The translations under genes and the position numbers were made by a program. DNA of 64,000 nt from Alentia gelatinosa (lineage: Eukaryota > Annelida > Polychaeta > Phyllodocida > Polynoidae): NCBI GenBank assembly GCA_950022655.1, contig OX465592.1:1540234-1604233 (forward strand), read 5' to 3'. This document shows, in pieces, positions 10,370 to 24,567 of the stretch. The first letter of the stretch is position 1, and each line of letters begins with the position of its first letter. The notes under the pieces are model-generated. The model was not told where the DNA came from and made no database searches. It saw only the letters and a list, made by a program, of their open reading frames with translations.

Positions 10370-11950
10370 CTGTTTCCTTTTGGACTTCAATCCTGACAGT
10401 TGTAGTGGCTTCAGTTGGTGACAGAGTAGTAGGGACTGTGGTTTCAGTTGCTGAAATTGTCTCAGTCGAAACTTGTGTGGGCTGTGCTGTTGAAGACACA
10501 CTTTCTGAAGTTGCTTGATTAGTCACACTAGTGGTAGCACTTGCAGTAGTTGCCGCACTGGTCTCTACTGAGGTAGGAGCTTCCGTAGTTTTCCCTGTAA
10601 CCAAAGCTGTAGATGTACCAGCTGTACTTGCTTCAGAGGTTAGCATGGTGGTTGGAGCACTACTTGCTTTCTCAGTGCTTGGTACTGTTGAGGAAGCTTC
10701 TGATGTCACTTCAATGGGTGAAGTGGACGAAATAGCTCCTGTTGTTGTTTCTGTTGTTGATGTGATTGCTGGAGACACCTCAGTTGTTCCCTCAGTAGAT
10801 GCCACTGTTGAAAGACGTTCTGTTGTTGCCTCAGCTGTAGATGTACCAGCTGTACTTGCTTCAGAAGTTGGCATGGTCGTTGAAGGAGCACTACTTGTTT
10901 TCTCAGTACTTGGTACTGTTGAGGAAGCTTCTGATGTCACTTCAATAGGTGAGGTAGATGAAATTGCACCAGTTGTTGTTTCTGCTGTTGATGTGATTGC
11001 TGGAGACACCTCAGTAGATGCCACTGTTGAAGGACGTTCTGTTGTTGCCTCAGCTGTAGATGTACCAGCTGTACTTGCTTCAGAAGTTGGCATGGTCGTT
11101 GAAGGAGCACTACTTGTTTTCTCAGTGCTTGGTACTGTTGAGGAAGCTTCTGATGTCACTTCAATAGGTGAGGTGGATGAAATTGCACCAGTTGTTGTTT
11201 CTGCTGTTGATGTGATTGCTGGAGACACCTCAGTAGATGCCACTGTTGAAGGACGTTCAGTTGTTGCCTCAGCTGTAGATGTACCAGCTGTACTTGCTTC
11301 AGAAGTTGGCATGGTCGTTGAAGGAGCACTACTTGTTTTCTCAGTGCTATGTACTGTTGAGGAAGCTTCTGATGTCACTTCAATAGGTGAGGTAGATGAA
11401 ATTGCACCAGTTGTTGTTTCTGCTGTTGATGTGATTGCTGGAGACACCTCAGTAGATGCCACTGTTGAAAGACGTTCTGTTGTTGCCTCAGCTGTAGATG
11501 TACCAGCTGTACTTGCTTCAGAAGTTGGCATGGTCGTTGAAGGAGCACTACTTGTTTTCTCAGTGCTTGGTACTGTTGAGGAAGCTTCTGATGTCACTTC
11601 AATAGGTGAGGTAGATGAAATTGCACCAGTTGTTGTTTCTGCTGTTGATGTGATTGCTGGAGACACTTCAGTAGATGCCACTGTTGAAGGACGTTCTGTT
11701 GTTGCCTCAGCTGTAGATGTACCAGCTGTACTTGCTTCAGAAGTTGGCATGGTTGTTGCAGGAGCACTACTTGTTTTCTCAGTGCTTGGTACTGTTGAGG
11801 AAGCTTCTGATGTCACTTCAATAGGTGAGGTAGATGAAATTGCTCCAGTTGTTGTTTCTGCTGTTGATGTGATTGCTGGAGACACCCCAGTTGTTCCCTC
11901 AGTAGATGCCACTGTTGAAGGACGTTCTGTCGTTCCCTCAGTAGTCAGAG
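10370..11950 (-). CDS. Mucin-like tandem-repeat exon A, unit 3 (6 modules)
   Basis: 527 codons, 6 modules, phase 1-1. VHSTEK replaces VPSTEK in module 3; the terminal module has STTETTT. Its block partner, unit 10, has VPSTEK at this position and SSDP in the terminal module, so the paired copies have since exchanged or acquired variants. Confidence 0.85.
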
Positions 11951-12873
11951 CTGTTAAGAGAAACTGTCAGTTTAATTCAGGTGTTGATTTTGTTGTATGA
12001 CTTCAACGCTAGTCTTTCATTTATAACCAGTAGTACCCACTGCAGTCCATGAGCTAGTACCATTGCTGATGCTCATGGTTGTGCTCTCTGATGATGGAAT
12101 TATCACCTCCTGTTTTTTTAACAGAAATATGTTCATGTGCATGCTACAAAAGTCCCCATGAGAAGTGTGAGTATGTCTTAGATAGAGTCTGAGGCATATT
12201 TAAACTGCAAACAGACACTGCCAATATGAAAAGAAAAGGACTGATCTGGCCAGCCACCAATCAGGTTACCTTGTTGGTATTTTGCAAAACCTAAAGCATA
12301 TGTCATTCTTACAAGTGTTACTATGGCATGCCATAAAACATAGGTTGATAAACTAAAGGGAGCAGAGGTGTCACATGCCACCATCCATCCTCTGCCATAA
12401 AAATGCATTCCTATTGCTAGCCAGCCTTCTGAAAAAAAACCTTTTTTCTGACTTGCATTAGTACTTGTCATCTATGTCATTGTTTATGTATTTGTTGGTA
12501 GCCTGGGATGGTTAACTCATTATCAACTAAGGTCGGAAGGAATTGTAAATGTATTGTTCAACACCCACTGCTTATCATCTCTTAAACATAACCACCTGGC
12601 TGAAAAGTATTTCAAGGGAAGGCACACAATTGTGTACTGGACAAGATTGATACCAAGGCTAATCCAAATCCCTTATGAAGATAATGGTCTATCTGTCTAC
12701 CCGCACTGGTCAACAATTCTATAAGCGTATTATCAGAACAGAGTCTTCCAATATTGCCATATGCTTAGAGAAGTATGTACCTCTTACATTGCAGAAATGG
12801 AAGAATGATTTATCTATGCAATCAAATTATAGAAATTGTGCAATTTCCAAAGCAAGATATGAAGCCAAATGAC

Positions 12874-13707
12874 CTTGTATCTCGATAGTTGAGGAGGTTG
12901 CTTCAGTTGGTACATTTGTAGTTGGCACTGTTCTTTCAGTTGTTGCTACAATGGTCGAAGTCTGTGCACTTTCTGGAGTACTTGAACCAGTCAAAGTTGT
13001 CTGAGCAAGTTCAACATTGATAGTGGTAGCAGTGCTTGGTTGGGTTGTCCCTGAAGTGGTAGGTTCTACTGTACTTGGCTCAGTAGAGAGTGCTTCAGTT
13101 GATGCCTCTGAAGTGATATGTGGGGTAGACACATGAGTGCTTTGATCTGTGGTCATCTTTGAGGTGAAGGATTCTGTGGTCTCCACTGTTGAAGTTGATT
13201 CTGTGGTTTGACCTAGTGTCTGGGACTCGGTTTGAGTGGTCATCTGTGTAGTGGGTAGCTGAGTACTTGCCTCAGTTGGCATTAGTGTTGAGGAAGGCCC
13301 ACTACTTGTTGTAGACTGGCTCTCTGTTGATGAACCCTCAGTAGTTAGATCTGTAGGCTGTGGTGTTGAAGAAACAGCCTCTGAGGTTTCTTGACTGGTC
13401 AGAACTGCAGTGCTTGTTGCACTTGTCAATGCTGAGGAAGAAGCACCTGTGCTTAAGCCAGCGGTCAAAGTAGGTGAAGTCTCAGGTACACTTGCTTCAG
13501 TGCTTCCCACACTGGTCACAGCAGCAGTTGTTCTTTCTGTGGATACTACAGTAGAGGAGGCCTCTCTTGCAGCTTCAGTGGCTGATGTAGTCAAAGTTTC
13601 AGTTGATGTCTCCTCTGATGTTGTAGGCACTGGAGATGACAGCGCTGTTGTTCCTTCAGTTGAGAAAACTGTGGAAGTAGCCCCTGTTGTACCTTCAGTA
13701 GTCATAG
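12874..13707 (-). CDS. Mucin-like exon B, unit 4
   Basis: 278 codons, phase 1-1. Variants PTDL, LGQ, STETL; identical in translation to units 5 and 11 as far as I can see. Unit 11 carries a synonymous change (gtcgtctgag for gttgtctgag). Confidence 0.78.
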
Positions 13708-14267
13708 CTGTGAGAAAAACCTTGCATTTAATTCTATGCTAGCACTGTGAATCTCTTCGTGTCTTAAGGACTTGTTGTTTGGATCTAATCATTTTCCTGG
13801 GATAACAATTACTCAGAAATCTATAATATGTAGGAAAAGAACTCATATTTCACTCTCAACAGAAAACAAGGTGAGTATGAATGCATTTTGTATAGCTTAT
13901 ACTCAAGAGATGAAAACCTTTGAAACCCATTTCTAGTAGGAGTAACCAATACCTTTAGAAACACAAAGACTTGACTACTACAGGTCAATTAGTAAAATGA
14001 TATCTCTGGCTGTCATTGAACATGTCACCTATCTTATTGAAGAGTTGGCCCTGAGGCAGGTCTGTGGAATTGTCTATGTACATCTCTATAGACAAGCTAG
14101 GTAAGGCAAAGGCAATATCTGTATTTTCATTACATGTCAGGGACCAAAGTTGCTCCCTTGTCTCCACTTCCATGTAGATATTCTATGAAAGAAGCATATT
14201 AGCATTTACATATTGCATAGGATATTCCAAGGATTCATGGAAAGGAAATGGAGGATGGGGGTATCAC

Positions 14268-15848
14268 CTGTTTCCTTTTGGACTTCAATCCTGACAGTTG
14301 TAGTGGCTTCAGTTGGTGACAGAGTAGTAGGGACTGTGGTTTCAGTTGCTGAAATTGTCTCAGTCGAAACTTGTGTGGGCTGTGCTGTTGAAGACACACT
14401 TTCTGAAGTTGCTTGATTAGTCACACTAGTGGTAGCACTTGCAGTAGTTGCCGCACTGGTCTCTACTGAGGTAGGAGCTTCCGTAGTTTTCCCTGTAACC
14501 AAAGCTGTAGATGTACCAGCTGTACTTGCTTCAGAGGTTAGCATGGTGGTTGGAGCACTACTTGCTTTCTCAGTGCTTGGTACTGTTGAGGAAGCTTCTG
14601 ATGTCACTTCAATGGGTGAAGTGGACGAAATAGCTCCTGTTGTTGTTTCTGCTGTTGATGTGATTGCGGGAGACACCTCAGTTGTTCCCTCAGTAGATGC
14701 CACTGTTGAAAGACGTTCTGTTGTTGCCTCAGCTGTAGATGTACCAGCTGTACTTGCTTCAGAAGTTGGCATGGTCGTTGAAGGAGCACTACTTGTTTTC
14801 TCAGTACTTGGTACTGTTGAGGAAGCTTCTGATGTCACTTCAATAGGTGAGGTAGATGAAATTGCACCAGTTGTTGTTTCTGCTGTTGATGTGATTGCTG
14901 GAGACACCTCAGTAGATGCCACTGTTGAAGGACGTTCTGTTGTTGCCTCAGCTGTAGATGTACCAGCTGTACTTGCTTCAGAAGTTGGCATGGTCGTTGA
15001 AGGAGCACTACTTGTTTTCTCAGTGCTTGGTACTGTTGAGGAAGCTTCTGATGTCACTTCAATAGGTGAGGTGGATGAAATTGCACCAGTTGTTGTTTCT
15101 GCTGTTGATGTGATTGCTGGAGACACCTCAGTAGATGCCACTGTTGAAGGACGTTCAGTTGTTGCCTCAGCTGTAGATGTACCAGCTGTACTTGCTTCAG
15201 AAGTTGGCATGGTCGTTGAAGGAGCACTACTTGTTTTCTCAGTGCTATGTACTGTTGAGGAAGCTTCTGATGTCACTTCAATAGGTGAGGTAGATGAAAT
15301 TGCACCAGTTGTTGTTTCTGCTGTTGATGTGATTGCTGGAGACACCTCAGTAGATGCCACTGTTGAAAGACGTTCTGTTGTTGCCTCAGCTGTAGATGTA
15401 CCAGCTGTACTTGCTTCAGAAGTTGGCATGGTCGTTGAAGGAGCACTACTTGTTTTCTCAGTGCTTGGTACTGTTGAGGAAGCTTCTGATGTCACTTCAA
15501 TAGGTGAGGTGGATGAAATTGCACCAGTTGTTGTTTCTGCTGTTGATGTGATTGCTGGAGACACTTCAGTAGATGCCACTGTTGAAGGACGTTCTGTTGT
15601 TGCCTCAGCTGTAGATGTACCAGCTGTACTTGCTTCAGAAGTTGGCATGGTTGTTGCAGGAGCACTACTTGTTTTCTCAGTGCTTGGTACTGTTGAGGAA
15701 GCTTCTGCTGTCACTTCAATAGGTGAGGTAGATGAAATTGCTCCAGTTGTTGTTTCTGCTGTTGATGTGATTGCTGGAGACACCCCAGTTGTTCCCTCAG
15801 TAGATGCCACTGTTGAAGGACGTTCTGTCGTTCCCTCAGTAGTCAGAG
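14268..15848 (-). CDS. Mucin-like tandem-repeat exon A, unit 4 (6 modules)
   Basis: 527 codons, 6 modules, phase 1-1. Private change EVTAEASS (Ser to Ala) in module 1; VHSTEK in module 3. The intron just upstream of the acceptor has cagcttaattc where all others have cagtttaattc, one base outside the exon region, leaving the AG intact. Block partner: unit 11. Confidence 0.85.
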
Positions 15849-16771
15849 CTGTTAAGAGAAACTGTCAGCTTAATTCAGGTGTTGATTTTGTTGTATGACT
15901 TCAACGCTAGTCTTTCATTTATAACCAGTAGTACCCACTGCAGTCCATGAGCTAGTACCATTGCTGATGCTCATGGTTGTGCTCTCTGATGATGGAATTA
16001 TCACCTCCTGTTTTTTTAACAGAAATATGTTCATGTGCATGCTACAAAAGTCCCCATGAGAAGTGTGAGTATGTCTTAGATAGAGTCTGAGGCATATTTA
16101 AACTGCAACCAGACACTGCCAATATGAAAAGAAAAGGACTGATCTGGCCAGCCACCAATCAGGTTACCTTGTTGGTATTTTGCAAAACCTAAAGCATATG
16201 TCATTCTTACAAGTGTTACTATGGCATGCCATAAAACATAGGTTGATAAACTAAAGGGAGCAGAGGTGTCACATGCCACCATCCATCCTCTGCCATAAAC
16301 ATGCATTCCTATTGCTAGCCAGCCTTCTGAAAAAAAACCTTTTTTCTGACTTGCATTAGTACTTGTCATCTATGTCATTGTTTATGTATTTGTTGGTAGC
16401 CTGGGATGGTTAACTCATTATCAACTAAGGTCGGAAGGAATTGTAAATGTATTGTTCAACACCCACTGCTTATCATCTCTTAAACATAACCACCTGGCTG
16501 AAAAGTATTTCAAGGGAAGGCACACAATTGTGTACTGGACAAGATTGATACCAAGGCTAATCCAAATCCCTTATGAAGATAATGGTCTATCTGTCTACCC
16601 GCACTGGTCAACAATTCTATAAGCGTATTATCAGAACAGAGTCTTCCAATATTGCCATATGCTTAGAGAAGTATGTACCTCTTACATTGCAGAAATGGAA
16701 GAATGATTTATCTATGCAATCAAATTATAGAAATTGTGCAATTTCCAAAGCAAGATATGAAGCCAAATGAC

Positions 16772-17605
16772 CTTGTATCTCGATAGTTGAGGAGGTTGCT
16801 TCAGTTGGTACATTTGTAGTTGGCACTGTTCTTTCAGTTGTTGCTACAATGGTCGAAGTCTGTGCACTTTCTGGAGTACTTGAACCAGTCAAAGTTGTCT
16901 GAGCAAGTTCAACATTGATAGTGGTAGCAGTGCTTGGTTGGGTTGTCCCTGAAGTGGTAGGTTCTACTGTACTTGGCTCAGTAGAGAGTGCTTCAGTTGA
17001 TGCCTCTGAAGTGATATGTGGGGTAGACACATGAGTGCTTTGATCTGTGGTCATCTTTGAGGTGAAGGATTCTGTGGTCTCCACTGTTGAAGTTGATTCT
17101 GTGGTTTGACCTAGTGTCTGGGACTCGGTTTGAGTGGTCATCTGTGTAGTGGGTAGCTGAGTACTTGCCTCAGTTGGCATTAGTGTTGAGGAAGGCCCAC
17201 TACTTGTTGTAGACTGGCTCTCTGTTGATGAACCCTCAGTAGTTAGATCTGTAGGCTGTGGTGTTGAAGAAACAGCCTCTGAGGTTTCTTGACTGGTCAG
17301 AACTGCAGTGCTTGTTGCACTTGTCAATGCTGAGGAAGAAGCACCTGTGCTTAAGCCAGCGGTCAAAGTAGGTGAAGTCTCAGGTACACTTGCTTCAGTG
17401 CTTCCCACACTGGTCACAGCAGCAGTTGTTCTTTCTGTGGATACTACAGTAGAGGAGGCCTCTCTTGCAGCTTCAGTGGCTGATGTAGTCAAAGTTTCAG
17501 TTGATGTCTCCTCTGATGTTGTAGGCACTGGAGATGACAGCGCTGTTGTTCCTTCAGTTGAGAAAACTGTGGAAGTAGCCCCTGTTGTACCTTCAGTAGT
17601 CATAG
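16772..17605 (-). CDS. Mucin-like exon B, unit 5
   Basis: 278 codons, phase 1-1. Same translation as unit 4 (PTDL, LGQ, STETL). The block partner, unit 12, differs here by PGQ and a private Val to Ala change (EASAPETS). Confidence 0.78.
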
Positions 17606-18165
17606 CTGTGAGAAAAACCTTGCATTTAATTCTATGCTAGCACTGTGAATCTCTTTGTGTCTTAAGGACTTGTTGTTTGGATCTAATCATTTTCCTGGGA
17701 TAACAATTACTCAGAAATCTATAATATGTAGGAAAAGAACTCATATTTCACTCTCAACAGAAAACAAGGTGAGTATAAATGCATTTTGTATAGCTTATAC
17801 TCAAGAGATGAAAACCTTTGAAACCCATTTCTAGTAGGAGTAACCAATACCTTTAGAAACACAAAGACTTGACTACTACAGGTCAATTAGTAAAATGATA
17901 TCTCTGGCTGTCATTGAACATGTCACCTGTCTTATTGAAGAGTTGGCCCTGAGGCAGGTCTGTGGAATTGTCTATGTACATCTCTATAGACAAGCTAGGT
18001 AAGGCAAAGGCAATATCTGTATTTTCATTACATGTCAGGGACCAAAGTTGCTCCCTTGTCTCCACTTCCATGTAGATATTCTATGAAAGAAGCATATTAG
18101 CATTTACATATTGCATAGGATATTCCAAGGATTCATGGAAAGGAAATGGAGGATGGGGGTATCAC

Positions 18166-19746
18166 CTGTTTCCTTTTGGACTTCAATCCTGACAGTTGTA
18201 GTGGCTTCAGTTGGTGACAGAGTAGTAGGGACTGTGGTTTCAGTTGCTGAAATTGTCTCAGTCGAAACTTGTGTGGGCAGTGCTGTTGAAGACACACTTT
18301 CTGAAGTTGCTTGATTAGTCACACTAGTGGTAGCACTTGCAGTAGTTGCCGCACTGGTCTCTACTGAGGTAGGAGCTTCCGTAGTTTTCCCTGTAACCAA
18401 AGCTGTAGATGTACCAGCTGTACTTGCTTCAGAGGTTAGCATGGTGGTTGGAGCACTACTTGCTTTCTCAGTGCTTGGTACTGTTGAGGAAGCTTCTGAT
18501 GTCACTTCAATGGGTGAAGTGGACGAAATAGCTCCTGTTGTTGTTTCTGTTGTTGATGTGATTGCTGGAGACACCTCAGTTGTTCCCTCAGTAGATGCCA
18601 CTGTTGAAAGACGTTCTGTTGTTGCCTCAGCTGTAGATGTACCAGCTGTACTTGCTTCAGAAGTTGGCATGGTCGTTGAAGGAGCACTACTTGTTTTCTC
18701 AGTACTTGGTACTGTTGAGGAAGCTTCTGATGTCACTTCAATAGGTGAGGTAGATGAAATTGCACCAGTTGTTGTTTCTGCTGTTGATGTGATTGCTGGA
18801 GACACCTCAGTAGATGCCACTGTTGAAGGACGTTCTGTTGTTGCCTCAGCTGTAGATGTACCAGCTGTACTTGCTTCAGAAGTTGGCATGGTCGTTGAAG
18901 GAGCACTACTTGTTTTCTCAGTGCTTGGTACTGTTGAGGAAGCTTCTGATGTCACTTCAATAGGTGAGGTGGATGAAATTGCACCAGTTGTTGTTTCTGC
19001 TGTTGATGTGATTGCTGGAGACACCTCAGTAGATGCCACTGTTGAAGGACGTTCAGTTGTTGCCTCAGCTGTAGATGTACCAGCTGTACTTGCTTCAGAA
19101 GTTGGCATGGTCGTTGAAGGAGCACTACTTGTTTTCTCAGTGCTTGGTACTGTTGAGGAAGCTTCTGATGTCACTTCAATAGGTGAGGTAGATGAAATTG
19201 CACCAGTTGTTGTTTCTGCTGTTGATGTGATTGCTGGAGACACCTCAGTAGATGCCACTGTTGAAAGACGTACTGTTGTTGCCTCAGCTGTAGATGTACC
19301 AGCTGTACTTGCTTCAGAAGTTGGCATGGTCGTTGAAGGAGCACTACTTGTTTTCTCAGTGCTTGGTACTGTTGAGGAAGCTTCTGATGTCACTTCAATA
19401 GGTGAGGTGGATGAAATTGCACCAGTTGTTGTTTCTGCTGTTGATGTGATTGCTGGAGACACTTCAGTAGATGCCACTGTTGAAGGACGTTCTGTTGTTG
19501 CCTCAGCTGTAGATGTACCAGCTGTACTTGCTTCAGAAGTTGGCATGGTTGTTGCAGGAGCACTACTTGTTTTCTCAGTGCTTGGTACTGTTGAGGAAGC
19601 TTCTGATGTCACTTCAATAGGTGAGGTAGATGAAATTGCTCCAGTTGTTGTTTCTGCTGTTGATGTGATTGCTGGAGACACCCCAGTTGTTCCCTCAGTA
19701 GATGCCACTGTTGAAGGACGTTCTGTCGTTCCCTCAGTAGTCAGAG
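18166..19746 (-). CDS. Mucin-like tandem-repeat exon A, unit 5 (6 modules)
   Basis: 527 codons, 6 modules, phase 1-1. TTVRLSTVASTEV at the end of module 2 (Glu to Val), shared with unit 12. The tail reads TALPTQ (Gln to Leu), a change confined to units 5, 6 and 7. Confidence 0.85.
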
Positions 19747-20669
19747 CTGTTAAGAGAAACTGTCAGTTTAATTCAGGTGTTGATTTTGTTGTATGACTTC
19801 AACGCTAGTCTTTCATTTATAACCAGTAGTACCCACTGCAGTCCATGAGCTAGTACCATTGCTGATGCTTATGGTTGTGCTCTCTGATGATGGAATTATC
19901 ACCTCCTGTTTTTTTAACAGAAATATGTTCATGTGCATGCTACAAAAGTCCCCATGAGAAGTGTGAGTATGTCTTAGATAGAGTCTGAGGCATATTTAAA
20001 CTGCAACCAGACACTGCCAATATGAAAAGAAAAGGACTGATCTGGCCAGCCACCAATCAGGTTACCTTGTTGGTATTTTGCAAAACCTAAAGCATATGTC
20101 ATTCTTACAAGTGTTACTATGGCATGCCATAAAACATAGGTTGATAAACTAAAGGGAGCAGAGGTGTCACATGCCACCATCCATCCTCTGCCATAAAAAT
20201 GCATTCCTATTGCTAGCCAGCCTTCTGAAAAAAAACCTTTTTTCTGACTTGCATTAGTACTTGTCATCTATGTCATTGTTTATGTATTTGTTGGTAGCCT
20301 GGGATGGTTAACTCATTATCAACTAAGGTCGGAAGGAATTGTAAATGTATTGTTCAACACCCACTGCTTATCATCTCTTAAACATAACCACCTGGCTGAA
20401 AAGTATTTCAAGGGAAGGCACACAATTGTGTACTGGACAAGATTGATACTAAGGCTAATCCAAATCCCTTATGAAGATAATGGTCTATCTGTCTACCCAC
20501 ACTGGTCAACAATTCTATAAGCGTATTATCAGAACGGAGTCTTCCAATATTGCCATATGCTTAGAGAAGTATGTACCTCTTACATTGCAGAAATGGAAGA
20601 ATGATTTATCTATGCAATCAAATTATAGAAATTGTGCAATTTCCAAAGCAAGATATGAAGCCAAATGAC

Positions 20670-21503
20670 CTTGTATCTCGATAGTTGAGGAGGTTGCTTC
20701 AGTTGGTACATTTGTAGTTGGCACTGTTCTTTCAGTTGTTGCTACAATGGTCGAAGTCTGTGCACTTTCTGGAGTACTTGAACCAGTCAAAGTTGTCTGA
20801 GCAAGTTCAACATTGATAGTGGTAGCAGTGCTTGGTTGGGTTGTCCCTGAAGTGGTAGGTTCTACTGTACTTGGCTCAGTAGAGAGTGCTTCAGTTGATG
20901 CCTCTGAAGTGATATGTGGGGTAGACACATGAGTGCTTTGATCTGTGGTCATCTTTGAGGTGAAGGATTCTGTGGTCTCCACTGTTGAAGTTGATTCTGT
21001 GGTTTGACCTGGTGTCTGGGACTCGGTTTGAGTGGTCATCTGTGTAGTGGGTAGCTGAGTACTTGCCTCAGTTGGCATTAGTGTTGAGGAAGGCCCACTA
21101 CTTGTTGTAGACTGGCTCTCTGTTGATGAACCCTCAGTAGTTAGATCTGTAGGCTGTGGTGTTGAAGAAACAGCCTCTGAGGTTTCTTGACTGGTCAGAA
21201 CTGCAGTGCTTGTTGCACTTGTCAATGCTGAGGAAGAAGCACCTGTGCTTAAGCCAGCGGTCAAAGTAGGTGAAGTCTCAGGTACACTTGCTTCAGTGCT
21301 TCCCACACTGGTCACAGCAGCAGATGTTCTTTCTGTGGATACTACAGTAGAGGAGGCCTCTCTTGCAGCTTCAGTGGCTGATGTAGTCAAAGTTTCAGTT
21401 GATGTCTCCTCTGATGTTGTAGGCACTGGAGATGACAGCGCTGTTGTTCCTTCAGTTGAGAAAACTGTGGGAGTAGCCCCTGTTGTACCTTCAGTAGTCA
21501 TAG
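20670..21503 (-). CDS. Mucin-like exon B, unit 6
   Basis: 278 codons, phase 1-1. Variants: GATPTVF (Ser to Pro), ERTSAAV (Thr to Ser), PTDL and PGQ. ERTSAAV is shared with units 13 and 14. The adjacent intron has ttactataaaatc in place of ttactcagaaatc, shared only with unit 13. Confidence 0.78.
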
Positions 21504-22063
21504 CTGTGAGAAAAACCTTGCATTTAATTCTATGCTAGCACTGTGAATCTCTTCGTGTCTTAAGGACTTGTTGTTTGGATCTAATCATTTTCCTGGGATA
21601 ACAATTACTATAAAATCTATAATATGTAGGAAAAGAACTCATATTTCACTCTCAACAGAAAACAAGGTGAGTATGAATGCATTTTGTATAGCTTATACTC
21701 AAGAGATGAAAACCTTTGAAACCCATTTCTAGTAGGAGTAACCAATACCTTTAGAAACACAAAGACTTGACTACTACAGGTCAATTAGTAAAATGATATC
21801 TCTGGCTGTCATTGAACATGTCACCTGTCTTATTGAAGAGTTGGCCCTGAGGCAGGTCTGTGGAATTGTCTATGTACATCTCTATAGACAAGCTAGGTAA
21901 GGCAAAGGCAATATCTGTATTTTCATTACATGTCAGGGACCAAAGTTGCTCCCTTGTCTCCACTTCCATGTAGATATTCTATGAAAGAAGCATATTAGCA
22001 TTTACATATTGCATAGGATATTCCAAGGATTCATGGAAAGGAAATGGAGGATGGGGGTATCAC

Positions 22064-23644
22064 CTGTTTCCTTTTGGACTTCAATCCTGACAGTTGTAGT
22101 GGCTTCAGTTGGTGACAGAGTAGTAGGGACTGTGGTTTCAGTTGCTGAAATTGTCTCAGTCGAAACTTGTGTGGGCAGTGCTGTTGAAGACACACTTTCT
22201 GAAGTTGCTTGATTAGTCACACTAGTGGTAGCACTTGCAGTAGTTGCCGCACTGGTCTCTACTGAGGTAGGAGCTTCCGTAGTTTTCCCTGTAACCAAAG
22301 CTGTAGATGTACCAGCTGTACTTGCTTCAGAGGTTAGCATGGTGGTTGGAGCACTACTTGCTTTCTCAGTGCTTGGTACTGTTGAGGAAGCTTCTGATGT
22401 CACTTCAATGGGTGAAGTGGACGAAATAGCTCCTGTTGTTGTTTCTGCTGTTGATGTGATTGCTGGAGACACCTCAGTTGTTCCCTCAGTAGATGCCACT
22501 GTTGAAAGACGTTCTGTTGTTGCCTCAGCTGTAGATGTACCAGCTGTACTTGCTTCAGAAGTTGGCATGGTCGTTGAAGGAGCACTACTTGTTTTCTCAG
22601 TACTTGGTACTGTTGAGGAAGCTTCTGATGTCACTTCAATAGGTGAGGTGGATGAAATTGCACCAGTTGTTGTTTCTGCTGTTGATGTGATTGCTGGAGA
22701 CACCTCAGTAGATGCCACTGTTGAAGGACGTTCTGTTGTTGCCTCAGCTGTAGATGTACCAGCTGTACTTGCTTCAGAAGTTGGCATGGTCGTTGAAGGA
22801 GCACTACTTGTTTTCTCAGTGCTTGGTACTGTTGAGGAAGCTTCTGATGTCACTTCAATAGGTGAGGTGGATGAAATTGCACCAGTTGTTGTTTCTGCTG
22901 TTGATGTGATTGCTGGAGACACCTCAGTAGATGCCACTGTTGAAGGACGTTCAGTTGTTGCCTCAGCTGTAGATGTACCAGCTGTACTTGCTTCAGAAGT
23001 TGGCATGGTCGTTGAAGGAGCACTACTTGTTTTCTCAGTGCTTGGTACTGTTGAGGAAGCTTCTGATGTCACTTCAATAGGTGAGGTAGATGAAATTGCA
23101 CCAGTTGTTGTTTCTGCTGTTGATGTGATTGCTGGAGACACCTCAGTAGATGCCACTGTTGAAAGACGTTCTGTTGTTGCCTCAGCTGTAGATGTACCAG
23201 CTGTACTTGCTTCAGAAGTTGGCATGGTCGTTGAAGGAGCACTACTTGTTTTCTCAGTGCTTGGTACTGTTGAGGAAGCTTCTGATGTCACTTCAATAGG
23301 TGAGGTGGATGAAATTGCACCAGTTGTTGTTTCTGCTGTTGATGTGATTGCTGGAGACACTTCAGTAGATGCCACTGGTGAAGGACGTTCTGTTGTTGCC
23401 TCAGCTGTAGATGTACCAGCTGTACTTGCTTCAGAAGTTGGCATGGTTGTTGCAGGAGCACTACTTGTTTTCTCAGTGCTTGGTACTGTTGAGGAAGCTT
23501 CTGATGTCACTTCAATAGGTGAGGTAGATGAAATTGCTCCAGTTGTTGTTTCTGCTGTTGATGTGATTGCTGGAGACACCCCAGTTGTTCCCTCAGTAGA
23601 TGCCACTGTTGAAGGACGTTCTGTCGTTCCCTCAGTAGTCAGAG
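22064..23644 (-). CDS. Mucin-like tandem-repeat exon A, unit 6 (6 modules)
   Basis: 527 codons, 6 modules, phase 1-1. Private RPSPVAST (Thr to Pro, from actggtgaag at about 23375) at the module 1/2 junction; TALPTQ in the tail; STAETTT in the terminal module. Confidence 0.85.
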
Positions 23645-24567
23645 CTGTTAAGAGAAACTGTCAGTTTAATTCAGGTGTTGATTTTGTTGTATGACTTCAA
23701 CGCTAGTCTTTCATTTATAACCAGTAGTACCCACTGCAGTCCATGAGCTAGTACCATTGCTGATGCTCATGGTTGTGCTCTCTGATGATGGAATTATCAC
23801 CTCCTGTTTTTTTAACAGAAATATGTTCATGTGCATGCTACAAAAGTCCCCATGAGAAGTGTGAGTATGTCTTAGATAGAGTCTGAGGCATATTTAAACT
23901 GCAACCAGACACTGCCAATATGAAAAGAAAAGGACTGATCTGGCCAGCCACCAATCAGGTTACCTTGTTGGTATTTTGCAAAACCTAAAGCATATGTCAT
24001 TCTTACAAGTGTTACTATGGCATGCCATAAAACATAGGTTGATAAACTAAAGGGAGCAGAGGTGTCACATGCCACCATCCATCCTCTGCCATAAAAATGC
24101 ATTCCTATTGCTAGCCAGCCTTCTGAAAAAAAACCTTTTTTCTGACTTGCATTAGTACTTGTCATCTATGTCATTGTTTATGTATTTGTTGGTAGCCTGG
24201 GATGGTTAACTCATTATCAACTAAGGTCGGAAGGAATTGTAAATGTATTGTTCAACACCCACTGCTTATCATCTCTTAAACATAACCACCTGGCTGAAAA
24301 GTATTTCAAGGGAAGGCACACAATTGTGTACTGGACAAGATTGATACTAAGGCTAATCCAAATCCCTTATGAAGATAATGGTCTATCTGTCTACCCGCAC
24401 TGGTCAACAATTCTATAAGCGTATTATCAGAACAGAGTCTTCCAATATTGCCATATGCTTAGAGAAGTATGTACCTCTTACATTGCAGAAATGGAAGAAT
24501 GATTTATCTATGCAATCAAATTATAGAAATTGTGCAATTTCCAAAGCAAGATATGAAGCCAAATGAC

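Larger units (their letters stand above)
46..23871 (-). repeat. Higher-order block, first copy (units 1-6)
   Basis: Units 1-6 (23,826 bp) pair with units 8-13 at an exact offset of 28,926 bp. Shared private markers prove the register. Units 1 and 8 share an Ile in the SIAE motif of exon A and a ttgacacatg variant in exon B. Units 2 and 9 share a VASSEV/GVIS variant in exon A. Units 4 and 11 share a VHSTEK variant and a gcgggag variant. Units 6 and 13 share an intronic ttactataaaatc variant. Module counts per unit are 7,7,6,6,6,6. Confidence 0.85.
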